DNA of 64,000 nt from Planctomycetota bacterium (GCA_027493525.1 JAOSKN010000003.1:1674001-1738000); one strand, 5' to 3'; positions 26,131 to 34,746 are shown, counted from the first letter of the stretch. The notes: generated by a model from the letters alone, not told the origin. Numbers and translations: made by a program.

Positions 26131-27953
26131 ATAAAACTGAAATCGACTTCACCGGGATACGCGCGGACCGTGAAAGCCTTGTTCGCGTGCTTAGTGATGC
26201 CGGCGCCGCGTTCAAGGGCAACGTATGCGGCTGTCCATTCCACGATGACAAGCACGCATCCGCCGGCATCTATCAAGCCGACGATGGCGGATGGCGGTTC
26301 AAGTGCCAAGCGGCCGGATGCGGATTCGGGGGCGACGTGCTGGACGTGCGCGCGAAGCTGAGCGGCACGAATCGAGGGGAGGAAATCCGCCGGCTACGCG
26401 GGGTTGAATTCGGGGAGCCGCTACCATCGGCCGCCAGTCCCACAAGGCCGCCCGTAGTTCATCGGACCCTGGAAGCCTTGAAGGCCGCGGCCGAACGGAG
26501 CGACCGCGAAGCCGGCGGAAAGGTGAAGGTTGCCCACGTCTACCGCGGCGCCGATGGCAAGCCGGCCTTAATCGTGCTGCGCTTAGAGCGCCCGGACGGT
26601 TCCAAGGCATTTCGCCAATGCCGGCCGGAAGGCGACGGCTACGCGATGCAGGCGCCGCCCAAGCCTTGGCCGTTGTATTCACTGGCGCGCGTGCAGGAAT
26701 CTGAATTGGTAATCGTGGTCGAGGGCGAGAAAGCCGCGGGAGCGCTCCAACGTTTCGGTTTCACGGCTACCACGTCCGCGGCCGGCGCCGGCAAGGCTAG
26801 ATATGCAGATTGGGCGCCCTTGGCTGGCAAGACCGTTTATCTCTGGCCGGATGCGGACCCCGTAGACCCCAAGACCGGAAAGCGAACCGGCCTTGAACAT
26901 ATGCGAGACGTGGCCGGCATCCTGGACGCGCTTCCCACAAAGCCGGCGGCCGTGTATTGGATCGACCCCGACCGCCTGGGGCTTCCAGACAAGGGCGATG
27001 CCGCGGACTTCGTGGAGCTGCACGGCGTGGACGCGGCGGAATTGGTGCAAGAAGTCTTGCGCCAAGCCGTGCCCCTAGGTCCGTTATCGGAACTTGAATC
27101 AGAACTAGCGGACGCGGTAGCCGGCCGGCGGTTTGCCGTGCCCCTGCCCTGGACGATCCTGAGCACGTCCACGCGCGCGCTACTCCCGGGAACCGTCACA
27201 ATCCTGTGCGGAAGCCCGGGGGCGACCAAGAGCCTTTGCACCCTGCAAGCGCTGCGATACTGGATTTCCAACGGCAATAAGGCCGTAGCCCTGGAGCTTG
27301 AAGACGGCAAGACCTACCACCTGCGCCGCGCGCTTGCACAGATTGCCGAAAATTCTGATTTGACGCGCGACGATTGGTGCAGGGAACATCCGGACGAAGT
27401 GGAAGCCGCGAAAGCTGCCGCGCGCGCGGAATTGGAAAGCCTGCAACCTTGCCTGGACGTGCTCCCCCAAGACACAAAGCCTACGCCGGAAGCGTTCTTG
27501 GCCTGGATTGCACGCGCTGCCGAATCGGGCAATCGAATAATCGCAATCGACCCCGTTACGTTCATGCAGCGGGGCAAGACGCCTTGGACCGCGGATGAAA
27601 CTTTCCTACTTGGCGCCAAGCGAATCATTGAAGCGCACGGCGCAAGTCTGTTCCTCGTCACGCATCCGCGGAAAATGCCTGCCGGCGCGAAGCCTGGGGC
27701 AATGAGCATTGACGATCTTGCCGGCGGGGTTGCCTATTCCCGATTCGCGCAAACGATCCTGTACCTTTCTGCCCATACCCCCAAGGCAGCACATGTCCGC
27801 ACTTCATGTGGCGTTTCCACCGTTACGCACAACCGAACCTTAACCGTTTTCAAAGCACGGAACGGCCGCGGCCGCGAATGGGAACAAAACGCATTTCAGT
27901 TCGACGGAACTACGTTGACGCTGCACGAACTCGGGGTTGTGGTCGAGGATTAG
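26127..27953 (+). CDS. Primase-helicase: CHC2-like zinc finger, Toprim and RecA/RepA-like ATPase
   Basis: The 608-residue protein has three parts. Residues about 30-75 contain a zinc-binding module with Cys-Gly-Cys-Pro-Phe-His and later CQAAGCGFGGD, as in primase CHC2 fingers. Residues about 190-270 form a Toprim domain, with VVEGEKAAGAL and LWPDADPVD supplying the acidic metal ligands. Residues about 340-560 form a RecA-type ATPase with Walker A GSPGATKS, Walker B IIAIDPVTF and LFLVTHPRK. This is the architecture of element- and phage-encoded replicative primase-helicases. It starts with ATG overlapping the initiator's stop (ATGA). The two genes should form the element's replication module. 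Confidence 0.88.
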   Translation: MNKTEIDFTGIRADRESLVRVLSDAGAAFKGNVCGCPFHDDKHASAGIYQADDGGWRFKCQAAGCGFGGDVLDVRAKLSGTNRGEEIRRLRGVEFGEPLPSAASPTRPPVVHRTLEALKAAAERSDREAGGKVKVAHVYRGADGKPALIVLRLERPDGSKAFRQCRPEGDGYAMQAPPKPWPLYSLARVQESELVIVVEGEKAAGALQRFGFTATTSAAGAGKARYADWAPLAGKTVYLWPDADPVDPKTGKRTGLEHMRDVAGILDALPTKPAAVYWIDPDRLGLPDKGDAADFVELHGVDAAELVQEVLRQAVPLGPLSELESELADAVAGRRFAVPLPWTILSTSTRALLPGTVTILCGSPGATKSLCTLQALRYWISNGNKAVALELEDGKTYHLRRALAQIAENSDLTRDDWCREHPDEVEAAKAAARAELESLQPCLDVLPQDTKPTPEAFLAWIARAAESGNRIIAIDPVTFMQRGKTPWTADETFLLGAKRIIEAHGASLFLVTHPRKMPAGAKPGAMSIDDLAGGVAYSRFAQTILYLSAHTPKAAHVRTSCGVSTVTHNRTLTVFKARNGRGREWEQNAFQFDGTTLTLHELGVVVED

Positions 27954-27957
27954 CAGT

Positions 27958-28191
27958 ATGCGGATGATCTTGCTTGGCGAGCTTGAAGCCCGCCGCGACG
28001 CCCAAGGGCGAATCGTTTCCATGCACGGCCGCGAGACCAAGGCCGCGCGCTGGATGATCTTTCCCAACCCCGCGAAGCCCGGCACCTGGAAATTGTATCG
28101 AGTCGTTCACAACAAGGCCGGTGACACAATCGAGAGCCCAGATAACACGAAACTTTGCAAGAAAAACCTTGACGGTAGGGCGAATTTGTAG
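27958..28191 (+). CDS. Small element protein, unknown
   Basis: The 77-residue protein starts with ATG four bases after the primase-helicase stop and has the features of a small basic cytoplasmic protein (MILLGELEARRDAQGRIV, then WKLYRVVHNKAGD). No family is recognised. Close spacing suggests that it belongs to the replication operon. Confidence 0.5.
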   Translation: MRMILLGELEARRDAQGRIVSMHGRETKAARWMIFPNPAKPGTWKLYRVVHNKAGDTIESPDNTKLCKKNLDGRANL

Positions 28192-28225
28192 TTACTTTTC
28201 GGTTGGAATTCGGGAGCATTTGACG

Positions 28226-28447
28226 ATGGAATCGAAGCCGAATCAAGTCCGAAGAGACGCGAGAGGATGGCTGCTTCCTGGTTCAAAGCTGGCGCTGGGC
28301 AAGCGGAAGGTCAAGCCGCTGGTCACCGAATCAGAGCGGCGGAAGTTGCTGGAAATCGCGAAAGAACAAGCCTTTGCGGGATCGGGCTATCATCTCTTGG
28401 CGCTGGTGCACCTGGGGGAACTAAGCCCCGCTGCGAGGACGGGATAG
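28226..28447 (+). CDS. Small basic element protein, unknown
   Basis: The 73-residue protein begins MESKPNQVRRDARGWLLPG and is rich in Lys and Arg in its middle (LALGKRKVKPLVTESERRK). GGGAG lies eleven bases before the ATG. It might bind nucleic acid, but no known domain is visible. Confidence 0.5.
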   Translation: MESKPNQVRRDARGWLLPGSKLALGKRKVKPLVTESERRKLLEIAKEQAFAGSGYHLLALVHLGELSPAARTG

Positions 28448-28550
28448 GCCCCCCTTGACCAGGGGGCGCGCCATCTCTTGGGGGTGGCGCGACGGACCGT
28501 GATCGGCACCGTTACGCACGTTTTGGCAAAAATCGGCGGGGTGCAGCTCG

Positions 28551-29015
28551 ATGAAATTGCGAGGCAGACCGCGAATCCCGGTCGAGTCCCATATCGCGCG
28601 CGGCACGTACCGCAAAGACCGGCACGGTCTGCCCGCGTCCGCCGCGCCGTCCAGGCCGCTGCGCATACCGCCGTCCGTCGCGACGAATCCTGACGCGGCG
28701 GCGCTGTGGCGGATGGTGAACAAAAACCTCGCGCCGGACGGAGTGCTGAAGGCGGCCGATGCCGCGAAGTTGGAGGGGCTATGCCGCTGGTACGGGCTGT
28801 TTAGGCGCTGCATGGCCGCCGTCGAACGCCTGGACGCGCTCGACCCCGACGCGTACCGCTTGCTCATCCAGGCTTCCATGGCCTGGCGCGCGTTCGATTC
28901 CGCCGCTGGGGAATTCGGGTTGAGTCCCGCGTCGCGGGCGCGGTTGAAGCTGCCCGCCGCGCCCGCGCCGGAAACGAACGGGAAGGGGCGGTTTTTTCGC
29001 GGGGGCGAGGAATGA
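28551..29015 (+). CDS. P27-type small terminase-like protein
   Basis: The 154-residue protein matches the pattern of P27-family small terminase subunits, which bind the phage packaging site. A basic start (MKLRGRPRIPVESHIARGTYR) resembles the family's GRP motif. The central helices contain AAALWRMVNKNLAPDGVLKA and AKLEGLCRWYGLFRRCMAA, and the end reads FGLSPASRARLKLP, close to the family's terminal FGLTPSSR. Its stop overlaps the ATG of the PLD-like gene (ATGA). No large terminase follows, which is unusual for a prophage but normal for phage satellites that redirect packaging. Confidence 0.68.
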   Translation: MKLRGRPRIPVESHIARGTYRKDRHGLPASAAPSRPLRIPPSVATNPDAAALWRMVNKNLAPDGVLKAADAAKLEGLCRWYGLFRRCMAAVERLDALDPDAYRLLIQASMAWRAFDSAAGEFGLSPASRARLKLPAAPAPETNGKGRFFRGGEE

Positions 29016-29751
29016 AGCAGGCGACCGTCCACAAGCGCGGCTCCCGCGCCGCTTCCCGCGAGATTCGACGGGCGCTGACCTCGCGCAACGCCGCCGAGGC
29101 CATCGGAGAGATTCGACCCGGCTGCGAAATTTACGGGCTGTCCAAGGGACAATTCAGCCTCGTGGATATAATCGAGCACTGCCTGAAAGCGAGCGGTCCG
29201 GCTGAGGTTCTGATCTCAACTTGGACGGCCGCCGGCGCGGATATAGATTTTGCCCTGGCGCTGCTTCGCAACGGCGCGATTCGCTCATTGAAGTTCATCG
29301 TGGACTTCTCTTTCCCGTCCAGGCAGCCCGCGTACTGCGCCGCGTTGCGCGAGCGGTTCGGAGACGATGCAATCCGGGTGACGAAGACCCACGCGAAGTT
29401 CGTCCTGATAGGGAACGAATCGTGGAACCTCGTGATTCGCTCCTCCATGAACCTCAACGAAAATCGCCGCTTGGAGTCGTTCGAGATTTCGGACGATGCC
29501 GGCATGGCGGCATACCTGCGCGGCGTGTGCGCGGAACTGTTCGATTCGCACGCGCCTGGCTCGCAATTCGCGAAGCGCCCCTTCGACAACTGCAAGGATT
29601 TCGAGCGGCTGCGCGAAAACGAAGCGGCGGCCGATGCGAACGCGCGCGCACTGGCCGGGGACCGGGGAGGTATTTCAACGACGGCCCGCTTGCAATCGAC
29701 CTGCGCCGTTCGGGGTGGACGTTCGCCGAATCGGGGAGGGCGCCGGGGTGA
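29012..29751 (+). CDS. PLD-like phage-type protein, likely frameshifted near its end
   Basis: The protein contains one phospholipase-D-like half site: THAKFVLIGNESWNLVIRSS followed by MNLNENRRLESFEISDD, with His-x-Lys and the downstream Asn of the HKD pattern. Such small PLD-like proteins occur in phage genomes near terminase genes. The literal frame continues to 29959, but its last 90 residues are an Arg-rich out-of-frame reading of the next gene. Moving back one base near 29655-29672 (between two G4 runs) gives the natural-looking end RYFNDGPLAIDLRRSGWTF and a TGA at 29749-29751, which overlaps the next GTG. I annotate that end. A one-base deletion, sequencing error or -1 frameshift would all explain it. 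Confidence 0.6.
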
Positions 29752-30044
29752 TTCCGGAGCACCTTACGGAAGCGCAGGCGAACATCTGGCGCGAAGTCGT
29801 CGCGCGCGTAGGCGAGCCCGCGACGCCGAGCGCCGCGCAGCACGTGGAGGCCTACTGCGTCGAACGCGCGCGGTGGCTGGACGCCGAGGCGTTCATCGCC
29901 GCCAATGGGACGGTGCTGACGCTCCGCAACGACAAGGGCGAGGTGACGAAGATTCTTGAGGCCCCGCAACTCAAGGTCGCGCAGCGTTCGCGCGCGGAGG
30001 CGCTGAAGCTGGCATCGCGCATCGGCCTGAACCGGCATGCTTGA
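29748..30044 (+). CDS. Second P27-like small terminase-type protein
   Basis: The 98-residue protein begins VIPEHLTEAQANIWREVV with GTG at 29748, and a GGGAGG ribosome site upstream. The helical layout (AEAQANIWREVVARVGEP, SAAQHVEAYCVERARWLDAEAF) and the end (AEALKLASRIGLNRH) resemble the C-terminal half of P27-type small terminases. Its start overlaps the PLD-like stop, and its stop overlaps the next gene. It could instead be a head-tail or portal-associated protein. Two such proteins without a large subunit is odd. Confidence 0.58.
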   Translation: MIPEHLTEAQANIWREVVARVGEPATPSAAQHVEAYCVERARWLDAEAFIAANGTVLTLRNDKGEVTKILEAPQLKVAQRSRAEALKLASRIGLNRHA

Positions 30045-30336
30045 CCCGCGCGAGGTGCTCCGCGAATTCCGCGACGAGGCCGCGCGCCACGGCGCGCCGC
30101 GCGAAGTGCGCTATGTGCGCGACGAGGCCGCGCGAGCCGGGGCGTTTAGCGGGTGGCAGGGCTCCGCGGCCGAACCCGAGCGCGCCGCCCTGCCGGTTTA
30201 CGACGGCGAAGCCGAGGACGAATTCACGGTACATACAAGGCCGCGAGGCGATTCCGAATCGGGCTGGCCGGCGCTGCTTGTGGCGCTGGCGCTGTTGCTT
30301 TTCCTGCTCTGGCTGGGGGTGAAGGGGCAACCATGA
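30037..30336 (+). CDS. Small protein with C-terminal membrane segment
   Basis: The 99-residue protein is hydrophilic at first (MLDPREVLREFRDEAARHG) and ends in a strong hydrophobic segment (about 77-95, PALLVALALLLFLLWLGVK). It is likely a tail-anchored membrane protein. It overlaps both neighbours by a few bases (ATGCTTGA and ATGA), so it is part of the same operon. Function unknown; a holin-like role is conceivable but not shown. Confidence 0.6.
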   Translation: MLDPREVLREFRDEAARHGAPREVRYVRDEAARAGAFSGWQGSAAEPERAALPVYDGEAEDEFTVHTRPRGDSESGWPALLVALALLLFLLWLGVKGQP

Positions 30337-31052
30337 CCCGCGCTGCGATTGCGATTCACGAGGCGGCGCACGCCTACATCGCCCTGCTCAAGGGCGGCGC
30401 GATTACGCGTTGCCTCGCGTCGCCGCAAGCGGGCGCGGTGGACGCCGAGGGGCTGAAGGGGGCCGCCACGGCGCTTCAATTTTACCTCGCGGGAGAGTTG
30501 GCGGAAGCGTTCTTCCAGCGCCGCGCGCCGGATTGGAACGCGCCGCGCGTGGCCCACGACGCGCGGGCGATTCGCGCGCTTCTCGCGCGGCACCGCGCGC
30601 CGCGCGCGTTACGGGACGTGTGCGAGGGAAGCGTCCTTTTGGCGCTCGGCACGAAGGAAGCCGCCGGCGCGATTCTCCGCCTGGGCGCGGCGCTGGCGGA
30701 AAAGGGAAACCTTACGGATCGTGAAGCGCGGGCGCTGGCCGGCATCGCGGGCGCGAATCCCGAAAGGGAAGCCCTGGCCGAATGGCGCACGGCGGGAGCG
30801 CCCTGGCGCGGCCGGGAGCATCATCTGCGCATGCGACGGGCCGTCGAAGTCGAGCTTCGGGGCCGCGATACCGTGGAGCGCGAGGAAGCCGCCTGGGCGC
30901 GGGACGGAGCGCGGAAGGTGAAGGCCGCTTGCTCGAATACCCGGGCGGAGGAAGTGAAAAAGAGACTCGCGGCCTGGGACTACCTGGAGCGCGCCGCGCG
31001 GCGCGCCGAGCCGGAAGAGGAAACGGAGTGCGGGGAGAATCGACCATGGTGA
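30333..31052 (+). CDS. HExxH-type zinc-peptidase-like element protein
   Basis: The 239-residue protein begins MTRAAIAIHEAAHAYIALL; HEAAH at residues 9-13 fits the zinc-binding HExxH motif of the M41/FtsH-like peptidases. A third ligand is not obvious, although ALQFYLAGELAEAFF with its Glu is the usual neighbour in that family. The C-terminal half is Arg-rich and helical. It has no AAA+ domain and is much shorter than FtsH. It overlaps the small membrane protein before it and the coiled-coil protein after it. It could act as a protease in phage-like morphogenesis or host takeover, but this is inference. Confidence 0.6.
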   Translation: MTRAAIAIHEAAHAYIALLKGGAITRCLASPQAGAVDAEGLKGAATALQFYLAGELAEAFFQRRAPDWNAPRVAHDARAIRALLARHRAPRALRDVCEGSVLLALGTKEAAGAILRLGAALAEKGNLTDREARALAGIAGANPEREALAEWRTAGAPWRGREHHLRMRRAVEVELRGRDTVEREEAAWARDGARKVKAACSNTRAEEVKKRLAAWDYLERAARRAEPEEETECGENRPW

Positions 31053-31897
31053 GCCGGATTAAGAGTTTGCTGGGATTTCGCGAGGGGGAACGCGCGTCGG
31101 CGCGGCTCGCGCTGGGGCGGCTCGCGCGATTGGAGGCCGCCGGCGAAGCGACGGAAAAGGACGCCAAGGAGTTGGATGCGCTGCTCGCCCGAAACGCCGC
31201 GACGGCGGAGGAATACCGGGATCTCGCCGCCGCGCTGCTGAAAATGAGGGAACTGGAGGGGGAAGCGGATAACGAGGCGGACGCCTTGCAAAAACTGGAA
31301 GCCGCGCGCGCCGCGACGGCAAAGGAACATGCCGCGTTCCAGAAGCAAGAGCTGGAGCATCGGGAGCGCCTCAAGCGGCTCACCGCCGCGGAATTCGAGT
31401 GCGAACAGCGGCACGCGCGCAGCGCGCGCGCCGGGGTGGACTTGCGTGTGCTGAAGTTCCAGTACGCCGACGCGCTGGGGCATGAAATGCCGCCGCTCGA
31501 TTACTGCACGCTCTTATCTCCCGGCGGGGACCGGCTGGAATTCGACCTCAAGGCGCCGGTCGTGACCGTGGATTACGCGACCTACCGCGCGCAGAGCGAA
31601 CGGCGCGCAGCGATCCTGGAGCATGAATGGCAGGCCGCGCAGGCCGCGCACGCCGCCGCTTGGGAGCGCTACGCCGCCGCGATCAAGAGGCGCGGCCAGC
31701 CGGGCTTTTATCCCGTCCGGGACGAGGCGGAAGCCCTTGAAATCCGGCGGCGCGAGGAGGCGGAGAACCTCGCGCGAGCGAACGCGGCCGGGGTGACGCG
31801 CCCGCCGCGCGAATGCCCGCGCGCGGCGTGGCGGGACGTGGCGGCGTCCTGGGCGGGCCGGTCCGCGCCTGAAAAGAAGGAATGCGCATTCGCATAG
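31046..31897 (+). CDS. Coiled-coil element protein
   Basis: The 283-residue protein is dominated by charged helices from about residue 10 to 140 (heptad-rich stretches such as AAALLKMRELEGEADNEADA and ALQKLEAARAATAKEHAAFQ), followed by a beta-like segment (YCTLLSPGGDRLEFDLKAPV) and further helices. It has no signal peptide. It overlaps the HExxH gene by seven bases. Coiled coils of this kind are found in phage scaffolding and structural proteins, but no family is recognised. The 177-base gap after it (31898-32074) holds no gene. Confidence 0.6.
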   Translation: MVSRIKSLLGFREGERASARLALGRLARLEAAGEATEKDAKELDALLARNAATAEEYRDLAAALLKMRELEGEADNEADALQKLEAARAATAKEHAAFQKQELEHRERLKRLTAAEFECEQRHARSARAGVDLRVLKFQYADALGHEMPPLDYCTLLSPGGDRLEFDLKAPVVTVDYATYRAQSERRAAILEHEWQAAQAAHAAAWERYAAAIKRRGQPGFYPVRDEAEALEIRRREEAENLARANAAGVTRPPRECPRAAWRDVAASWAGRSAPEKKECAFA

Positions 31898-32074
31898 CGC
31901 CGGCTTTCAGGGTCGTTTCGCAATGGCGTCGCTACCGAAGGAGCGAAAGCATGGCGACGGGACGCTAACGCCGGCGACCGCCGGACCTCTCCCTTCCAAC
32001 CCCTGAGTCGCGCGCGGCAGGAGGGGTCATTCCCGGGGCTTCAGGCTGGCCTGCATTAAGCGCACGTTCGCCAA

Positions 32075-32746
32075 CTAGAACAACTCCCCCTGTGTCGGTT
32101 CTGGCGCGGCAGGGAGAATGCAATCCGGCCCTTCATTCCTCGTGCTGTTGACGTAGCTCCCGACTGGAACGGCCTCGAAATCATCCCACGGGCGCGGCGC
32201 GAGCAACCCGCGCGCCGGCTCGGCATCCGGCGCAAGCCAGAGGCCGAACGCATCCGGCTGTAGGATCACCGGCATCCGGTCGTGAATGGGAACCATCAGA
32301 GCATTAGGCGCACAAGTCACGACGGCCACGGCATCGCCCTTATCGCTCGCGTCCCAAACGCCCGCGAACGCGAAGGGCGCATGATCCCGACGCGCAAGCA
32401 TGAACGCGCGCTTGCCCATCTCGCCGCGCGCGTCTCGCGGCCATTCGTAGAACCAACTGGCGGGCACGAGGCACCGGCGCTGCGCAAAGGCTTCTCGAAA
32501 CGCGCTCTTACTATGGATCGTCTCGGCGCGCGCATTGAAGAGCGGGCGACTGCCCGACCATGCGGCGGTCAGGCCCCAACGCATCATGGCGACGGCGCGT
32601 TTCTCCCCAACCTGGCGCACGACGGCAACGGGCTGGGTTGGAGCGATGTTGTAGCGCGGAGTCAGGTCCGGCACGGCGTCCAGGTCCAGGCCGAAACACT
32701 CCGCAAGACGTTGGCGATTAACGTTGAATCCAAAGCGCCCGCACAT
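32075..32746 (-). CDS. yedK: SRAP-family abasic-site processing protein (YedK/HMCES)
   Basis: SRAP proteins bind abasic sites in single-stranded DNA and crosslink to them through Cys2, which protects the genome during replication. The 223-residue protein has MCGRF at the start (Cys2), FNARAET with Asn71 and Glu75, WFYEW with Glu101 and IHDRMPV with His155, all in register with E. coli YedK. Length is typical. It is transcribed away from umuD, sharing a 61-base intergenic region with a repeated element. Within the mobile element it forms, with umuD and umuC, a DNA-damage-response cassette. It is the only gene of the element on the minus strand. Confidence 0.93.
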   Translation of the reverse strand: MCGRFGFNVNRQRLAECFGLDLDAVPDLTPRYNIAPTQPVAVVRQVGEKRAVAMMRWGLTAAWSGSRPLFNARAETIHSKSAFREAFAQRRCLVPASWFYEWPRDARGEMGKRAFMLARRDHAPFAFAGVWDASDKGDAVAVVTCAPNALMVPIHDRMPVILQPDAFGLWLAPDAEPARGLLAPRPWDDFEAVPVGSYVNSTRNEGPDCILPAAPEPTQGELF

Positions 32747-32807
32747 ACTTGACTATCCCTAAGTCATCCCTAACGTCACCGGAGGTATCGGACCCGGAGC
32801 CTATGCC
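32747..32807. promoter_or_regulatory. Divergent control region between SRAP gene and umuD
   Basis: The octamer ATCCCTAA occurs at 32755-32762 and 32766-32773, 11 bases apart, one turn of the helix. TTGACT lies just left of the first copy and GGAG precedes the umuD start by about eight bases. The repeated octamer is a good operator candidate, perhaps for a LexA-like repressor, since both flanking genes respond to DNA damage in other bacteria. Confidence 0.5.
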
Positions 32808-33242
32808 ATGCCCGCCGCTCTTGAAGTCCTGAATCCCGCCGCCGATCCACCTACGCTCGCAATTGCGTTCGCGCTGGCCCGCGTACCGGCGGGTTTTCCG
32901 TCACCGGCGGACGATCACCTGGAGGCGCCGCTGGACTTGAACGAGCACCTTATTAAGCACCCGGCGGCCACGTTCATCGTCCGGGCATCCGGGGATTCGA
33001 TGCGCGACGCCGGCATTCACGACGGCGACTTGCTGATCGTGGATCGAAGTTTGAGTCCAAGGAATGGGAGCATCGTCGTGGCGTGCGTGGACGGGGAGTT
33101 GACGGTAAAGCGGCTGCAAAAGTGCGGCGGCCGGCCGTACCTCACGCCGGAGAACCCGGCCTATCCGGCCCTCTGGATCGACGCGGGCAGCACATTCGAG
33201 GTGTGGGGTGTCGTTACCAACTGCATTCACCGGCTCCACTAA
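32808..33242 (+). CDS. umuD: UmuD, self-cleaving subunit of DNA polymerase V
   Basis: UmuD is cleaved by RecA filaments to UmuD', which then activates UmuC. The 144-residue protein lacks the DNA-binding N-terminus of LexA. It has the cleavage site Ala28-Gly29 (in VPAGFPSPADD), the catalytic Ser64 in ASGDSM and Lys101 in LTVKR, each four residues later than in E. coli UmuD. The fold end reads YPALWIDAGSTFEVWGVV. It overlaps umuC by 35 bases, so the two are translated together, probably under SOS-type control from the upstream repeat. Confidence 0.94.
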   Translation: MPAALEVLNPAADPPTLAIAFALARVPAGFPSPADDHLEAPLDLNEHLIKHPAATFIVRASGDSMRDAGIHDGDLLIVDRSLSPRNGSIVVACVDGELTVKRLQKCGGRPYLTPENPAYPALWIDAGSTFEVWGVVTNCIHRLH

Positions 33243-34497
33243 GCCGCGCGTCTTCGCGCTGGCAGACTGCAACAACTTCTACGCGAGTTGCGAGCGGGTA
33301 TTCAATCCCGCCTTGCGTGCCCGGCCCGTCGTGGTGCTGTCGAACAACGACGGCTGTGTCGTCTCGCGCTCCAATGAGGCGAAAGCGGCAGGCATCGGCA
33401 TGGGCGTGCCGGTTTATCAGGTGCGGAGTCTCATTGCGAAGCACAAGGCCGCCGTCTTCTCGTCCAACTACGCGCTCTACGGCGACCTTTCGCGGCGGGT
33501 CATGCAAGTGCTCGCGCGGTTCACGCCGTCCCTGGAAATCTACTCGATAGATGAAGCGTTTCTGTCCCTGGACGGCATTCGGGAACCAGGCGCGCACGCG
33601 GCGGAACTGCGCGCGACGGTGGGGCGCTGGACGGGCATCCCGGTATCCGTGGGCATCGGTCCATCCAAGGCGCTGGCGAAACTCGCGGCGCGCGCGGCCA
33701 AGCAAGCGCCCATGGGCGTCTTTGCCTGTCCCGACGAGCCGGCGGGGCGGGATGCGTTGCTCGAATCCACGGCGCTGCAAGACGTGTGGGGCATCGGCCC
33801 CGGCTTCGCGCGCCGGCTGGAACGCGGCGGTATCCGCAACGCGCTGGACTTCGCGCGCGCCGACGCGCGTTGGATCAAGCGGGCCTTGGGCGTCGTGGGC
33901 TTGCGGTTGGCCCTGGAACTGCGCGGCGAAACGTGCCTGGCCTTGGAGGAAGTCCCGCCCGCCAAGCGGGAGATTGCCACGTCGCGTTCGCTCGCCTATC
34001 CCACTGCGGACAAGGGGGAACTTGAACAGGCCCTTGCCGCCTACGTCTCGCGCGCGGCGGAAAAACTGCGCGGGCAACACGCGACGGCGGGGGCGCTGTG
34101 GATCTTCCTGCACACCGATCAATACCGGAATGAACCCCAACACTACGGTTCGCGCATGGCCGTGCTGCCCGTGCCGACCGACGACACGGCGGAACTCATG
34201 GCCGTCGCGTTGGAGCTTTTCCGGGCGACGTACCGGCCCGGCCACCGCTACCGAAAGGCGGGGGCGATCCTGACCGACCTGCGGCATGGAAGCGTGCAAG
34301 GGAGCCTCTTCGACGCGCGCGACCGTGAGAAGAGCCGGCGGCTTATGGCCGCGCTGGACGCGGCCAACCGGGCATGGGGCACGGGGACGGTTCGCTACGC
34401 GGCGGAAGGATTCGAGAAGCCGTGGCGCACGCTTTGCAACTCGCGTTCCCAACGGTATACGACGCGCTGGGACGAACTGTTGAGCGTCGCCACATAG
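33208..34497 (+). CDS. umuC: UmuC, Y-family DNA polymerase V catalytic subunit
   Basis: UmuC copies past DNA lesions at the cost of mutations. The 429-residue protein begins about 14 residues before the usual MFALCD start and has the active-site acids in ALADCNNFYASCE (Asp20) and YSIDEAF (Asp115, Glu116), followed by GVPVYQV, helix-hairpin-helix GIGPGFARRLERGGI and the little-finger domain ending in the family C-terminus YTTRWDELLSV. GTG at 33208 is the only in-frame start upstream of the first conserved strand. Length is normal, and the gene appears intact. Confidence 0.96.
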   Translation: MSLPTAFTGSTKPRVFALADCNNFYASCERVFNPALRARPVVVLSNNDGCVVSRSNEAKAAGIGMGVPVYQVRSLIAKHKAAVFSSNYALYGDLSRRVMQVLARFTPSLEIYSIDEAFLSLDGIREPGAHAAELRATVGRWTGIPVSVGIGPSKALAKLAARAAKQAPMGVFACPDEPAGRDALLESTALQDVWGIGPGFARRLERGGIRNALDFARADARWIKRALGVVGLRLALELRGETCLALEEVPPAKREIATSRSLAYPTADKGELEQALAAYVSRAAEKLRGQHATAGALWIFLHTDQYRNEPQHYGSRMAVLPVPTDDTAELMAVALELFRATYRPGHRYRKAGAILTDLRHGSVQGSLFDARDREKSRRLMAALDAANRAWGTGTVRYAAEGFEKPWRTLCNSRSQRYTTRWDELLSVAT

Positions 34498-34533
34498 GAC
34501 CGCACGAAAGGCGAGGGACGCGGAAAGACGCTC

Positions 34534-34746
34534 GTGCGCTACGCCGTGCCGGGGGCGGCCGTCGTCCACGAACAACGACTGGACGTGACGATCCGCGAGC
34601 ACGCGCGGGTTTTCGAGGCGCTGTGTTCACCGCGCGGGTTTCTCGTCGTGGAAGATCTGGCCGGCCAGTCTCACGCCTTCAACTTCGCCTGCCTGGTGGC
34701 GCTGCTCACTACTCCCCCCGCGCCTGCCGAGCCCGAGGACAATTGA
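34534..34746 (+). CDS. Small hypothetical protein at the right end of the element
   Basis: The 70-residue protein starts with GTG and reads RYAVPGAAVVHEQRLDVTIR, then LCSPRGFLVVEDLAGQSHAF and an acidic end. It follows umuC by 36 bases. No family is recognised; it may be a genuine small gene or a chance frame. Confidence 0.4.
   Translation: MRYAVPGAAVVHEQRLDVTIREHARVFEALCSPRGFLVVEDLAGQSHAFNFACLVALLTTPPAPAEPEDN

Noticed and set aside
32808..33242. LexA repressor
   Set aside because: The protein has the self-cleavage domain but no helix-turn-helix N-terminus and overlaps umuC, so it is UmuD.
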